A DNA stretch of 64,000 bases from Propylenella binzhouense (GTDB lineage: Bacteria; Pseudomonadota; Alphaproteobacteria; Rhizobiales; Afifellaceae): positions 89,471 to 153,470 of the forward strand of contig NZ_SPKJ01000002.1 of the NCBI RefSeq assembly GCF_009866965.1. The letters run 5' to 3'. A program made the translations under genes and the position numbers. The notes beneath the pieces were generated by a model. It ran no database searches, was not told where the DNA came from, and was given only the letters and a program-made list of their open reading frames with translations. Below, one piece after another: positions 1 to 7,836 of this stretch. Every line of letters begins with the position of its first letter. Within the stretch, counting starts at the first letter, position 1.

Positions 1-324
1 GCTTTCGCCGGAGACCCGCGACAGGTCCTCGAGCACCGGCGTGGCGAGGCTCACCATCTCCGTCTCGTCGAGCGCGCCTGCGGCGAGCGCGAAGAGCGGC
101 CGCCCGATCCGGTAGCGTTTGCTGTCCTTGAGCTGCCGGAGATAGCCGAGGGAGACCATCGTCTTCACGATGTGAAACGTGGTGCTGTTGTGCAGGCCGA
201 CCCGCTTGCTGAGGTCGGCGAGGCCGATTCCCTCGCGGTTGCGGGCGACCTCCTCCAGGATCGCGAAGGCCCGTCCGATCGACTGGACGCCGCCGGGCTG
301 CCGGCCGTCGCTGTCCTCCGCCAT
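1..324 (-). CDS. IclR-family transcriptional regulator, N-terminal part (runs off the left edge)
   Basis: The visible 108 residues are the N-terminal winged-helix domain of an IclR-type regulator and the start of its effector domain; the rest lies beyond the window. An N-terminal helix (SIGRAFAILEEVARN, from about residue 15) leads into the recognition region LADLSKRVGLHNSTTFHIV and then the wing (GYLRQ, KRYRIG). The ATG at 324 gives the short lead usual for the family; the frame stays open further upstream without a better start. The gene is divergent from the pair starting at 656. The 331-base gap holds palindromes, so it probably controls itself and that pair (inference). The inducer cannot be read from this fragment. 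Confidence 0.88.
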   Translation of the reverse strand, partial: MAEDSDGRQPGGVQSIGRAFAILEEVARNREGIGLADLSKRVGLHNSTTFHIVKTMVSLGYLRQLKDSKRYRIGRPLFALAAGALDETEMVSLATPVLEDLSRVSGES

Positions 325-457
325 CGCCGGAAGCCCTTTCGGGACGATTTCGGCAAGTTCCGGCAGCTGTCTGGCGCGCCCGCTCCGGCCATTGCTCGTC
401 CGGGCCTTCGTTTGAGAGCTCAAGTCGATTTCTCCGGCTTCCAGCCCCTGTTCATAG

Positions 458-473
458 TGATTTGCCGAAATCA
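458..473. promoter_or_regulatory. Perfect palindrome, candidate IclR operator
   Basis: TGATTT-GCCG-AAATCA is a perfect 6+4+6 palindrome about 135 bases upstream of the regulator start. An inverted copy of the half-site with its flank (GCAAATCAC) sits at 551-559, closer to the gene at 656. Two related sites between a regulator and its divergent neighbour is the usual layout for IclR autoregulation. Which protein binds is inference. Confidence 0.4.
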
Positions 474-542
474 TTCCAGAGGCCCCGCCTCCGGTACGGT
501 GGCGCCGGGACGCGGATTCCGGCGCAATGCTACCACTGTATT

Positions 543-580
543 CCGCATCCGCAAATCACGGCTCACATTGTAAGATGCGG
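543..580 (+). promoter_or_regulatory. Inverted repeat upstream of the gene at 656
   Basis: CCGCATC (543-549) and GATGCGG (574-580) are perfect 7-base inverted arms around a 24-base spacer that contains the second AAATCA half-site. It could be a weak leader hairpin or a spaced operator. There is no T-run, so it is not a standard terminator. Confidence 0.3.
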
Positions 581-655
581 TTGACTCGTGCTTGCCGCGG
601 CCACAGTGTCGCGACGGAGCGGGCGCGCCCGGCGGGACGGCGGCGGACAAGACGG

Positions 656-1501
656 ATGGACCCGAAGGCCGGCAGCTTCGGCTGCAACACCTATTCCTAC
701 ATGCGCCGCGAACCTGCGGATGCCTGCCTCGCCCGGCTGGCCGACCTCGGCTTCGAGACCTTCGAGGTGATGATCCATCCCGGCCATCTCTGGCATTCTG
801 AACCGGCGACGGTCCGCGATCTCGGTCGCCTCCTTGCGAGCCGCCGGCTCGGGCTCGTGACGCTCAACATGCCCAACATCGACATCAACATCGCGGCCGC
901 GGCGCCCGAGATGCGGGAGCATTCGCTGCGGATGCTCGAGCGGGCGGTCGGCCTCGCCGGCGATCTCGGCGCGTCGGGTCTCGTGATCGCGCCGGGCAAG
1001 GCGAACCCGCTCTTCCCGCCGCCGCCGCAGGAGCTCGCGGCGCACTTCTTCGCCGCGCTCGACCGTCTCGTGCCGAAGGCGGAAGCCGCCGGCACGGCGC
1101 TCTGGGTGGAGAACATGCCGTTCGCGTTCCTGCCTGAGATCGAAACGCTCGCCGCGGCCGTCGACACCTATGGCTGCGATGCGGTCGGCATCGTCTACGA
1201 TGTCGCCAACGCGCATTTCATCGGCGAGCCGGTGTTCGACGGTCTTCTCCGCGCGCGCGACCGGCTGAAGCTGGTCCACCTCTCCGACACCGGGACCGAC
1301 GTCTATCGGCATGCGCCGGTCGGGAGCGGCACCGTTCCCTTCGGCGCGGTGCCCGCCGCGCTCGCTGCGGCGGGCTACGCGGCCCGTCCGGTGCTGGAGA
1401 TCGTTTCGGCCGATCCGGATCGGGAGATCGTCGAAAGCGCCGCGCGGCTCGCCGCAATCGGCCTCGGTGCTGGCGGCTCCGTTCAGGCTCGCCCGTCGTG
1501 A
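656..1501 (+). CDS. Sugar phosphate isomerase/epimerase-like TIM-barrel protein
   Basis: A 281-residue protein of the xylose-isomerase-like TIM-barrel (AP-endonuclease-2) family, which isomerises, epimerises or dehydrates small polyhydroxy compounds with a divalent metal. Visible metal-site segments are WVENMPF near the middle, GIVYDVANAHF, and VHLSDTG followed by a histidine (YRHAPVG), with a final glutamate strand VLEIVS. The frame is open further upstream, but the ATG at 656 (MDPKAGSFG) starts the barrel at the expected place. Its TGA overlaps the GTG of the following FAD gene (GTGA), so the two are translationally coupled. The substrate is unknown. Confidence 0.8.
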   Translation: MDPKAGSFGCNTYSYMRREPADACLARLADLGFETFEVMIHPGHLWHSEPATVRDLGRLLASRRLGLVTLNMPNIDINIAAAAPEMREHSLRMLERAVGLAGDLGASGLVIAPGKANPLFPPPPQELAAHFFAALDRLVPKAEAAGTALWVENMPFAFLPEIETLAAAVDTYGCDAVGIVYDVANAHFIGEPVFDGLLRARDRLKLVHLSDTGTDVYRHAPVGSGTVPFGAVPAALAAAGYAARPVLEIVSADPDREIVESAARLAAIGLGAGGSVQARPS

Positions 1502-3066
1502 CGGAAGGGGGCGAATCCCTCGACGGCCCGAGCTCCGCCCCGGCAGTCGCGGGCGGGCCGGAGGGCCGCGGGTCGCCGGAGGCGATCTTCGACGTAATCG
1601 TGGTCGGCGGCGGCGGATCGGGCCTTGCCGCCGCGATCGAGGCCCGCGCCGCCGGTCGCGAGGTCGTTCTCCTGGAAAAGAACCCCGCGCTCGGCGGCTC
1701 GACCGCCTGGTCCGTCGGCTCGGTCAGCGCGACCGCCACGCCGCACCAGATCCGGCGCGGCATCAAGGACAGGCCGGAGGATCACTGGGCCGACATGGCG
1801 GGCTTCAACGGCGCGCTCGATCCGCGCGACAATGCGGAGCTCCGCCGCATTCTGGCGGACGGCATGCCGGACACGTTCCGCTGGCTCCTCGGGCACGGCG
1901 TCCGCTTCTTCGGCCCGATGCCGGAGCCGCCGCACAAGAAGCCGCGCATGCACAACGTCGTGCCGAACGCGCGGTCGTTCGTCACGCATCTCGAAAAGGC
2001 CGCGCGGCGCGGCGGCGTGGCCGTCCGCCTGGAAGCGCGCGTCGTCGCGCTTGCAACCGAAAACGGGCGCGTCGTCGGCGCCGATTGCGCGACCCCGGCG
2101 GGACCGCGCCGCTACCGCGCCCGCGGCGGCATCGTGCTCGCCGCCGGCGACTTCACCAGCGACCCGGAGCTGAAGGCCCGCTTCATGGGCGAGCAGGAGG
2201 CGAAGGTGGAGGGCGTGAACGCGACGGCCACCGGCGACGGCCAGAAGCTCGCGCTGCCGCTCGGCGCGCGCATCCTGAACGGCGACCTCGCGCTCGGCCC
2301 GGAGCTCCGCTTCGTCCCGCCCGCGCGGCAGAGCCTGCTCCTGAAGCTGCCGCCCTGGCCCGTCCTCGCCGATTTCATGGCCTGGTCGCTCGACAACATG
2401 CCGAATGCGCTGCTGCGCCCCTTCGTGATGAGCTTCGTCACCACCGCGCTCGCGCCCTCGCCCGGCCTGTTCGAGGCCGGTGCCGTCCTCGTCAACGCGA
2501 AGGGCGAGCGCTTCGTGGAGGAGACCGGCCGGCCCGCCTTCGCCGTGCCGGACCAGCCGGGCAAGGTGGCCTACATCCTGCTCGACGACCGCATTGCGCG
2601 GCTCTTCTCGGGCTGGCCGCATTTCGTCTCGACCGCTCCTGGCGTCGCCTATGCCTATGTCGCCGACTACCGGCGGAACCGGCCGGACGTGTTCCGCTCG
2701 GCGGCGACGATCGCCGCGCTCGCCGACCGGCTCGGCATGCCGGCTTCCGCGCTTGCGGCGAGCATCGGCGGCTACAATGCCGGCGCCGGCGACCGGCCCG
2801 GATTCGGCGGCGGGCCCTATGTCGCGCTCGGCCCGGTCCGCTCCGTCTTCGTCCATGCCGAGGGCGGGCTCGCGGTCGACCGGGAGCACCGCGTGCTCGG
2901 AGCGGAGGGGCGGCCGATCCCCGGCCTCTTCGCCGCCGGCTCGACCGGCCAGGGCGGCCTGCTCCTCAGGGGCCACGGGCACCACCTCGCCTGGGCCTTC
3001 GTTTCCGGCCGCCGCGCCGGGCGGAACGCCGCCTACGCGGCGGTGACCGGGGACGATCCGGGCTGA
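1498..3066 (+). CDS. FAD-dependent oxidoreductase, fumarate reductase / 3-ketosteroid dehydrogenase type
   Basis: A 522-residue flavoprotein of the FAD_binding_2 family. The dinucleotide-binding fold is visible at about residue 35 (DVIVVGGGGSGLAAAIEA) with the ribose-binding glutamate at VVLLEKNP, then GGSTAWSVGSV. The C-terminal FAD segment is GLFAAGSTGQGGLLLRGHG. Such enzymes reduce or desaturate the C=C bond next to a carbonyl or carboxylate. The GTG start overlaps the stop of the isomerase-like gene by four bases. It faces the cupin gene with only six bases between stops. No secretion signal is seen, so it is probably cytoplasmic. The substrate is not predictable. Confidence 0.85.
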   Translation: MTEGGESLDGPSSAPAVAGGPEGRGSPEAIFDVIVVGGGGSGLAAAIEARAAGREVVLLEKNPALGGSTAWSVGSVSATATPHQIRRGIKDRPEDHWADMAGFNGALDPRDNAELRRILADGMPDTFRWLLGHGVRFFGPMPEPPHKKPRMHNVVPNARSFVTHLEKAARRGGVAVRLEARVVALATENGRVVGADCATPAGPRRYRARGGIVLAAGDFTSDPELKARFMGEQEAKVEGVNATATGDGQKLALPLGARILNGDLALGPELRFVPPARQSLLLKLPPWPVLADFMAWSLDNMPNALLRPFVMSFVTTALAPSPGLFEAGAVLVNAKGERFVEETGRPAFAVPDQPGKVAYILLDDRIARLFSGWPHFVSTAPGVAYAYVADYRRNRPDVFRSAATIAALADRLGMPASALAASIGGYNAGAGDRPGFGGGPYVALGPVRSVFVHAEGGLAVDREHRVLGAEGRPIPGLFAAGSTGQGGLLLRGHGHHLAWAFVSGRRAGRNAAYAAVTGDDPG

Positions 3067-3072
3067 CGCGCG

Positions 3073-3456
3073 TCAGGCCGGCGGCGCGTCGTCCGTGACC
3101 GGGGACGTGACGACGAGGAAGACGAGGTCGACGAGGCCGGTATTGGAGAGCGAATGCTCGACGCCGGGCGGCAGGAAGATGACGTCGTGCCTGCGCACGA
3201 CATGCGCCTCGCCGTCGATCTCCATCAGGCCCTCGCCCTCGAGCACGTGATAGACCTGCTCCTGGACCGCGTGCTTGTGGCGCGCGACATGGGCCATCGG
3301 CTGGTACATCGAGATGCGGTAGTCGATGTGCCGCGTACCCGCCGTCTCGGGCATGGCGAGCGGCTTCGACAGCGCGCCGCCGAAATGGCCGGGGAACTCG
3401 CGCCACGGCACGGCGGCGATGTTGCGGATGAAGGGGTGGCGCGGATCCTCGGCCAT
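3073..3456 (-). CDS. Small single-domain cupin protein
   Basis: A 127-residue cupin. Motif 1 is RHKHAVQEQVYHVLEGEG, with the two histidines and the glutamate of the metal site. Motif 2 is FLPPGVEHSLSNTG, with the third histidine. Small cupins of this kind are isomerases, dioxygenases or ligand sensors. It follows the TPP enzyme by 39 bases on the same strand, so the two probably form an operon. The start ATG has a purine-rich AGAGGAGA about eleven bases upstream. The function of this member is not known; a role in the same pathway as the TPP enzyme is inferred from position. Confidence 0.8.
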   Translation of the reverse strand: MAEDPRHPFIRNIAAVPWREFPGHFGGALSKPLAMPETAGTRHIDYRISMYQPMAHVARHKHAVQEQVYHVLEGEGLMEIDGEAHVVRRHDVIFLPPGVEHSLSNTGLVDLVFLVVTSPVTDDAPPA

Positions 3457-3495
3457 GGCGGGTCGTCTCCTCTCTGCTGGTTCCTTTCGCGCGGC

Positions 3496-5292
3496 CTAGC
3501 CGGCCGGCTCGACCGCGCCCGGCAGCCAGCGCGATCCGAAGACCGGCTCCCTGTAGGGCGTCGGCGGCAGCTCCCAGGCGCCCGTCGCCGGCGGCCGGAC
3601 CTCGGCGTCCACATGGACGTCGAGCAGGAAGGGCTTCTCCGCCGCGATCGCGTGCTCCAGCGCGCCCTTGAAGTCCTCCGAGCGCGTGACGGTGAGCGCG
3701 TCGGCGCCGGCCGCCCGCGCCCAGGCCGCGAAATCGGGATTGTACGGCCTGTTGTTGTCGCCCGCATTGAACATGGTGCCGAGCTCGCGGCCGCCGAACA
3801 TGCCGAGCTGGATGTCGCGGATCGAAACCCAGCCGAAATTGTTCCAGATCACCCAGACGACCGGGATCCGGTACTCGACCGCCGTGCAGAGCACATGCGG
3901 CACCATGGTGAAGGAGCCGTCGCCGACGATCGCCACGACCGGCCGGTCGGGGGCGGCGAGCTTGGCGCCGAGCGCGCCGGCGGCGCCGAACCCCATCGCC
4001 GAGAAGCCCCAGGAATTCAGCATGGTCTGCGGCCGGCGCGCCTTCCAGAACTGCATGTACCAATTGTGGTTGACGCCGACGTCGCAGGCGAGGATCGCGT
4101 CCGGCGGGAGGACCGACTGGCAATCCGCCACGACCCGCTCCGGCCGGATCGGCGAGGCATGCAGCTCGAAGTTCGGGCGCGTGAAGGCCTCCCACTCAGC
4201 CTGCCAGGTCGCAATGTCGGCCCGCCAGGCCGCGAACGGATCGGCGGCGACGCTGCCGGCCTCGAGCGCGGCGAGGAGCTGGCGCAGGAAGGTCCGCGCG
4301 TCGGCGAGCACGCCGAGTTCGGGCGGATAGTTCCGGCCGAGCTCGGCCGGGTCGACGTCGACATGGATGAGCTTCGAATGCGGGAAGTTCCAGGAATAGC
4401 CGGGCAGCCAGGAAGACGCCGAGCGGTCGTCGAAGCGGGCGCCGATCGCGATCACGAGGTCGGCGCGGCGTCCCGCTTGGTTCGCCGGATAGGCGCCGTT
4501 CCGCCCAATGAAGCCGAGCGAGAGCGGGTCCTCCATGTCGAGCGTGCCCATGCCGTTCGGCGAAGCGATCACCGGGATGCCGAGCCGGCGCGCGAATGCG
4601 GTGAGCTCGGCGCCCGCTTCCGCCAGCGTCACGCCGTGGCCGACGAAGAGCACCGGCCGCTTCGCCGCAAGGACCATGTCGAGGGCGGCCGCCACCTCGT
4701 CGGGCGAGGCGCCGCTCCGCTGCGCGCCGAGCCTCGGCGCCGCCGGGGGCAGCGCGACCTCGTCCTCCTCCTGGAACACGTTGAACGGCACGTCGAGATT
4801 GACCGGGCCGGGCCGCCCCGACAGCATCGTCGTCATGGATTGCCGGAGCGCGAGCGGCAGCATGTCGACCCGCGTCGGCTGGTAGCTCCGCTTCACCACC
4901 GGCCGGATGATGTTCGGGAAGTCGGCCTGGTAGTGCCGGTTGATCTCCTGGAACGGGCTCCGGTTGAACTGCGAGGTCGGCACGTTCGCGGTGATCGCGT
5001 AGACCGCGGAGCTGTCGGTGAGCGCGCAGGCGAGCGGCATCACGATGTTGCACGAGCCCGGACCGCAGGAGGTGAGCGTCGCGACCGGCTCGTGCCGGAC
5101 GCGGAAATAGGCGTCGGCCATGTGCGCGGCGACCTGCTCGTGGCGCGGCGAGACGAGCGTGATCCGGTCGCGCGCCTGATAGAGGGAATCGAGCATGCCG
5201 ACATTGCCGTGCCCGCAGATCCCGAACACGTAGGGGATCCCGCACTCGACCAGATATTCCGTGATGAGGTCGGCACCTTTCATGCGCGCCAT
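3496..5292 (-). CDS. Thiamine-diphosphate-dependent enzyme, acetolactate synthase-like
   Basis: A 598-residue enzyme with the three-domain layout of the acetolactate synthase / benzoylformate decarboxylase family. The N-terminal pyrimidine-binding domain carries the activating glutamate (SPRHEQVAAHMADAYFR). A central Rossmann-like domain follows (VLFVGHGVT, LVIAIGARFDDR). The C-terminal domain has the diphosphate/Mg motif from IVGDGSFTM to WNNFGW. Such enzymes decarboxylate or join 2-oxo acids. No regulatory subunit gene lies nearby, and its partner is a cupin, so a catabolic lyase or decarboxylase is likelier than branched-chain amino acid synthesis (inference). The start could also be the ATG nine bases further in (MKGADL). 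Confidence 0.85.
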   Translation of the reverse strand: MARMKGADLITEYLVECGIPYVFGICGHGNVGMLDSLYQARDRITLVSPRHEQVAAHMADAYFRVRHEPVATLTSCGPGSCNIVMPLACALTDSSAVYAITANVPTSQFNRSPFQEINRHYQADFPNIIRPVVKRSYQPTRVDMLPLALRQSMTTMLSGRPGPVNLDVPFNVFQEEDEVALPPAAPRLGAQRSGASPDEVAAALDMVLAAKRPVLFVGHGVTLAEAGAELTAFARRLGIPVIASPNGMGTLDMEDPLSLGFIGRNGAYPANQAGRRADLVIAIGARFDDRSASSWLPGYSWNFPHSKLIHVDVDPAELGRNYPPELGVLADARTFLRQLLAALEAGSVAADPFAAWRADIATWQAEWEAFTRPNFELHASPIRPERVVADCQSVLPPDAILACDVGVNHNWYMQFWKARRPQTMLNSWGFSAMGFGAAGALGAKLAAPDRPVVAIVGDGSFTMVPHVLCTAVEYRIPVVWVIWNNFGWVSIRDIQLGMFGGRELGTMFNAGDNNRPYNPDFAAWARAAGADALTVTRSEDFKGALEHAIAAEKPFLLDVHVDAEVRPPATGAWELPPTPYREPVFGSRWLPGAVEPAG

Positions 5293-5361
5293 GGCGTTCC
5301 CGTCCTGCTTGGAGCCGCGCCAAAGGGCGGATCGGCGAGGAGCGTTCTATCACATGATCGA

Positions 5362-5390
5362 TTGACGTACAGCGATATGAAACATACGCT
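5362..5390 (+). promoter_or_regulatory. Candidate promoter and operator for the SDR gene
   Basis: TTGACG (5362-5367) resembles a -35 box; 17 bases on, TACGCT is a weak -10. The symmetric element TATG-AAA-CATA (5376-5386), flanked by GCG and CGC, overlaps the -10 region. On the minus strand it reads GTTTCATA, close to GTTTCGTA found at 11577 and 19121. The region is locally AT-rich between two divergent genes. Evidence is by eye only. Confidence 0.3.
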
Positions 5391-5424
5391 CGACCCAGCC
5401 GCTGCCGGAAACGGCGGCAAGGAC

Positions 5425-6303
5425 ATGACAGCCCAGCAGGAGCAGATCTTGGCATCGAATGCCGCGCCTCGGCGAGCCTGGCTCGTCACCGGGTGCTCGA
5501 GCGGACTCGGCCGCGCTTTGAGCGAAGTGCTTCTGTCGCGCGGCGAGCGCGTGGTCTGCACGGCGCGGCAGACCGCGCGGATCGCCGACCTCGCCGACCG
5601 CCATCCGGACCGCGCGCTCGCGCTTCCCCTCGACGTGACCGAGCCGGCGAGCATCGGCGCCGCCGTCCCCGCGGCGCTCGACTGGACGGGCGGCATCGAC
5701 GTGCTCGTCAACAATGCCGGCTACGGCCTCGTCGGCGCGCTCGAGGAGGTCGACGAGGAGGCCCTCAAGCGGAATTTCGACGCCAACATCTACGGTCCCT
5801 ACCGCATGATCCGGGCGCTTCTGCCGCATATGCGCGCGCGGGGGCGCGGCCACATCGTGAACGTCTCCTCAATGACCGGCTTCGTGGGCGCGCCGGGCTT
5901 CTGCTTCTACAGCGCCACGAAATTCGCGCTCGAAGGCATGTCGGAGGCGCTCGCGCAGGAGGTGGCTCCGTTCGGGATCAGGGTGACGATCGTGGAGCCC
6001 GGCCCGTTCCGCACCGAATTCCGCAACCGCTCCATGGAATCGGCGCCGCCGATGGAGGCGTATGCGGCCACGATCGGCCGCTTCCGCGAGGCGCTCATGG
6101 AGACCGACGGCAAGCAGCCGGGCGATCCCTATCGCGGCGCAGAGGCGATGATCGCGGCCGTCGACGCCGAAACGCCGCCCCTGCGGCTGCCGCTCGGGGC
6201 CGTGTGCGTCGGCGCGATCCGCGGCAAGCTCGAGCGGGTCTCCCGCGAACTCGACGCCTGGGAGGCGGTGTCGGTCGCCACCTCCTACGAGGCGGCCGAG
6301 TGA
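5425..6303 (+). CDS. Short-chain dehydrogenase/reductase (SDR), classical type
   Basis: A 292-residue SDR. It shows the cofactor motif VTGCSSGLGRA, the NNAG motif (VLVNNAGYG), the catalytic serine (VNVSSMTG) and the YxxxK pair (FYSATKFALEG), then PGPFRTEF. The cysteine in TGCSSGLG is common in a subgroup acting on steroid-like or other bulky alcohols. An ATG at 5377 would add 16 residues but falls inside the symmetric element at 5376-5386, so 5425 is preferred; neither has a clear ribosome-binding site. It is divergent from the TPP/cupin pair and lies 209 bases before the Liv transporter. Substrate unknown. Confidence 0.85.
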   Translation: MTAQQEQILASNAAPRRAWLVTGCSSGLGRALSEVLLSRGERVVCTARQTARIADLADRHPDRALALPLDVTEPASIGAAVPAALDWTGGIDVLVNNAGYGLVGALEEVDEEALKRNFDANIYGPYRMIRALLPHMRARGRGHIVNVSSMTGFVGAPGFCFYSATKFALEGMSEALAQEVAPFGIRVTIVEPGPFRTEFRNRSMESAPPMEAYAATIGRFREALMETDGKQPGDPYRGAEAMIAAVDAETPPLRLPLGAVCVGAIRGKLERVSRELDAWEAVSVATSYEAAE

Positions 6304-6317
6304 GGATGAGACTTTGG

Positions 6318-6328
6318 TTGGAGTCCAA
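6318..6328. promoter_or_regulatory. Short palindrome upstream of the first Liv operon
   Basis: TTGGA-G-TCCAA is a perfect 5+1+5 palindrome just after the SDR stop; the wider context TTTGGTTGGAGTCCAAAC is also nearly symmetric. It lies about 190 bases before the binding-protein gene. The rest of the 209-base gap shows no strong promoter match. Confidence 0.25.
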
Positions 6329-6512
6329 ACATCCCGGCACTTGAAAAGTCGTCTTTCATTGTGAGAGGATTTGCCATCCGGTTGCCTTTGGCGATGCCGG
6401 GCGGCCCCTGAGCGGGGCTGATCCGGATCGGCACGAAAAGACCGGCGCCGCGGCCTGGCCGCGGCAGCCGGCGCGGGTCCCGACCGGACGGAAGACGGGA
6501 GGGAGAGCTCTG

Positions 6513-7751
6513 ATGAGCGATTTGCTTAGACGAAGCGTCCTGAAGGGCGGCGCGGCGCTCGCCGGCGCCTATGCGATCGGAATGCCGGCCATCGTCCGGG
6601 CGCAGTCGGACACGATCAAGGTCGGGCATCTCACGCCGATGACCGGCTTTCTCGGCGCGCTCGGGGAATATGCCGTGATGGGCATCGCGATGGCGGCCGA
6701 GGAGATCAATGCCGCCGGGGGCGTGATGGGCCGCAGGCTCGAGGTCATGTCGGAGGATTCCATCAATCCGGCGACCGCCTCCACCAAGGCCCAGCGCATG
6801 CTCGACCGCGACGGCGCGCTGGTGCTGATGGGCGAGATCAGCTCGGCCTCGGCGCTCGCCATCTCGCAGGTCGCGGCGCGCAACAAGAAGCTCTTCCTGG
6901 CGACCGGCCCGCGCTCCGACACGCTGCGCGGCGAGAGCTGCAACCGCTACCTCTTCTGCATCGACATCCCGAACACCGTGATGGTGAACGCCGTCGGCAG
7001 CGCGCTCATGCGGGACGGCATGGTGGAAGGCAAGAGCTTCTACACGCTCACGGCCGACTACGTCTTCGGGCACGATCTCCTGAGGGCGGCGAAGGCGTTC
7101 TTCGACGCGCACGGCGCGAAGCTCGCGGGCGACGAGCTCGTCGCCACCGACGTGACCGATTTCAGCCCCTATCTGCTGAAGATCAGGCAGGCCCGGCCCG
7201 ACGTCGTCTGCTCGAACCTGGCGGGCAACCAGGTCACCAACCTCGTCAAGCAATATGCCGAGTTCGGCCTGCCCTACCCGATCGTGGGCTTCAACCTGAA
7301 CACGGCCGACGCCTGGGCCGCGGGCGAGGGCAACCTCAGCGGCACCTGGCCGACGGTCTGGTACCACACGCTCGACGTGCCCGCCTCGAAGGCCTTCGTC
7401 GACGCCTTCCAGAAGAAGCACGGCAAGCCGCCGGAGAACCACGCCTGGATCGAATATGTCTCGCTGAAGATGCTCGCGCAGGCGATGAACGAGGCGAAAT
7501 CGACGGACAGCGAGGCGCTCGCCGACCATTTCGAGAAGGGCGCCGAGTTCGACATCCTGAAGGGCCGGCCCGCCTATTTCCGCGCCTGGGACCACCAGCT
7601 CGTCCAGGAGGCCTATCCGTTCACGGTGAAGGCCGCCGCCGAGATGAAGGACAAGTGGGACCTGATGGCGCTCGGCCCGGCGGTGCCGGCGGCCGGCGAG
7701 CCGCTCGAGACCATCTATCCGACCAAGGAGCAGAATCCCTGCAAGCTCTGA
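6513..7751 (+). CDS. Branched-chain amino acid-type ABC transporter substrate-binding protein
   Basis: A 412-residue periplasmic binding protein of the Leu/Ile/Val (type I fold) family. The N-terminus has a twin-arginine-like signal (LLRRSVLKGG, then a hydrophobic stretch ending at IVRAQS). The mature part begins IKVGHLTPMTGFLGALGEY and shows EEINAAGGVMGRRLEV and LMGEISSASALAISQVA, all typical of LivJ/LivK relatives. It is the first gene of a transporter with the permease gene at 7837 and the fused gene at 8709. A GGGAGGGAGAG ribosome-binding site precedes the ATG. A strong hairpin follows the gene. The ligand may be an amino acid, amide, urea or aromatic acid. Confidence 0.92.
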   Translation: MSDLLRRSVLKGGAALAGAYAIGMPAIVRAQSDTIKVGHLTPMTGFLGALGEYAVMGIAMAAEEINAAGGVMGRRLEVMSEDSINPATASTKAQRMLDRDGALVLMGEISSASALAISQVAARNKKLFLATGPRSDTLRGESCNRYLFCIDIPNTVMVNAVGSALMRDGMVEGKSFYTLTADYVFGHDLLRAAKAFFDAHGAKLAGDELVATDVTDFSPYLLKIRQARPDVVCSNLAGNQVTNLVKQYAEFGLPYPIVGFNLNTADAWAAGEGNLSGTWPTVWYHTLDVPASKAFVDAFQKKHGKPPENHAWIEYVSLKMLAQAMNEAKSTDSEALADHFEKGAEFDILKGRPAYFRAWDHQLVQEAYPFTVKAAAEMKDKWDLMALGPAVPAAGEPLETIYPTKEQNPCKL

Positions 7752-7761
7752 GGCCCGGCAT

Positions 7762-7788
7762 GTGCGGGCGCCCGGCCGGCGCCCGCAC
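7762..7788 (+). promoter_or_regulatory. Intercistronic hairpin after the binding-protein gene
   Basis: GTGCGGGCGCC-CGGCC-GGCGCCCGCAC is a perfect 11-base stem with a 5-base loop, 11 bases after the stop and before the permease gene. There is no T-run. In binding-protein transporter operons such hairpins usually protect the upstream mRNA or attenuate read-through, giving more binding protein than permease (known for the class; inferred here). Confidence 0.6.
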
Positions 7789-7836
7789 CGCCCGCCTCGC
7801 TCCGCCGCCCGCCTCGCCCCAACGACCGGACCGCCT

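Larger units (their letters stand above)
325..655. other. Intergenic control region between divergent genes
   Basis: This stretch lies between the IclR regulator and the isomerase-like gene and holds no convincing coding sequence. It is less GC-rich than its surroundings and contains the two symmetric elements listed separately (458-473 and 543-580). The 9-mer GTGATTTGC at 457-465 recurs in inverted orientation at 551-559. A TTGACT hexamer at 581-586 could be a -35 element, but no good -10 follows it. Confidence 0.6.

Noticed and set aside
3496..5292. Biosynthetic acetolactate synthase (ilvB).
   Set aside because: No small regulatory subunit or ilvC gene is next to it, and the neighbours are catabolic, so a specific biosynthetic name is not justified.
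3154..5424. A very long plus-strand frame in phase with the SDR gene and opposite the TPP enzyme and cupin.
   Set aside because: The part before the SDR start is an antisense shadow of two well-supported minus-strand genes and has no recognisable domain.
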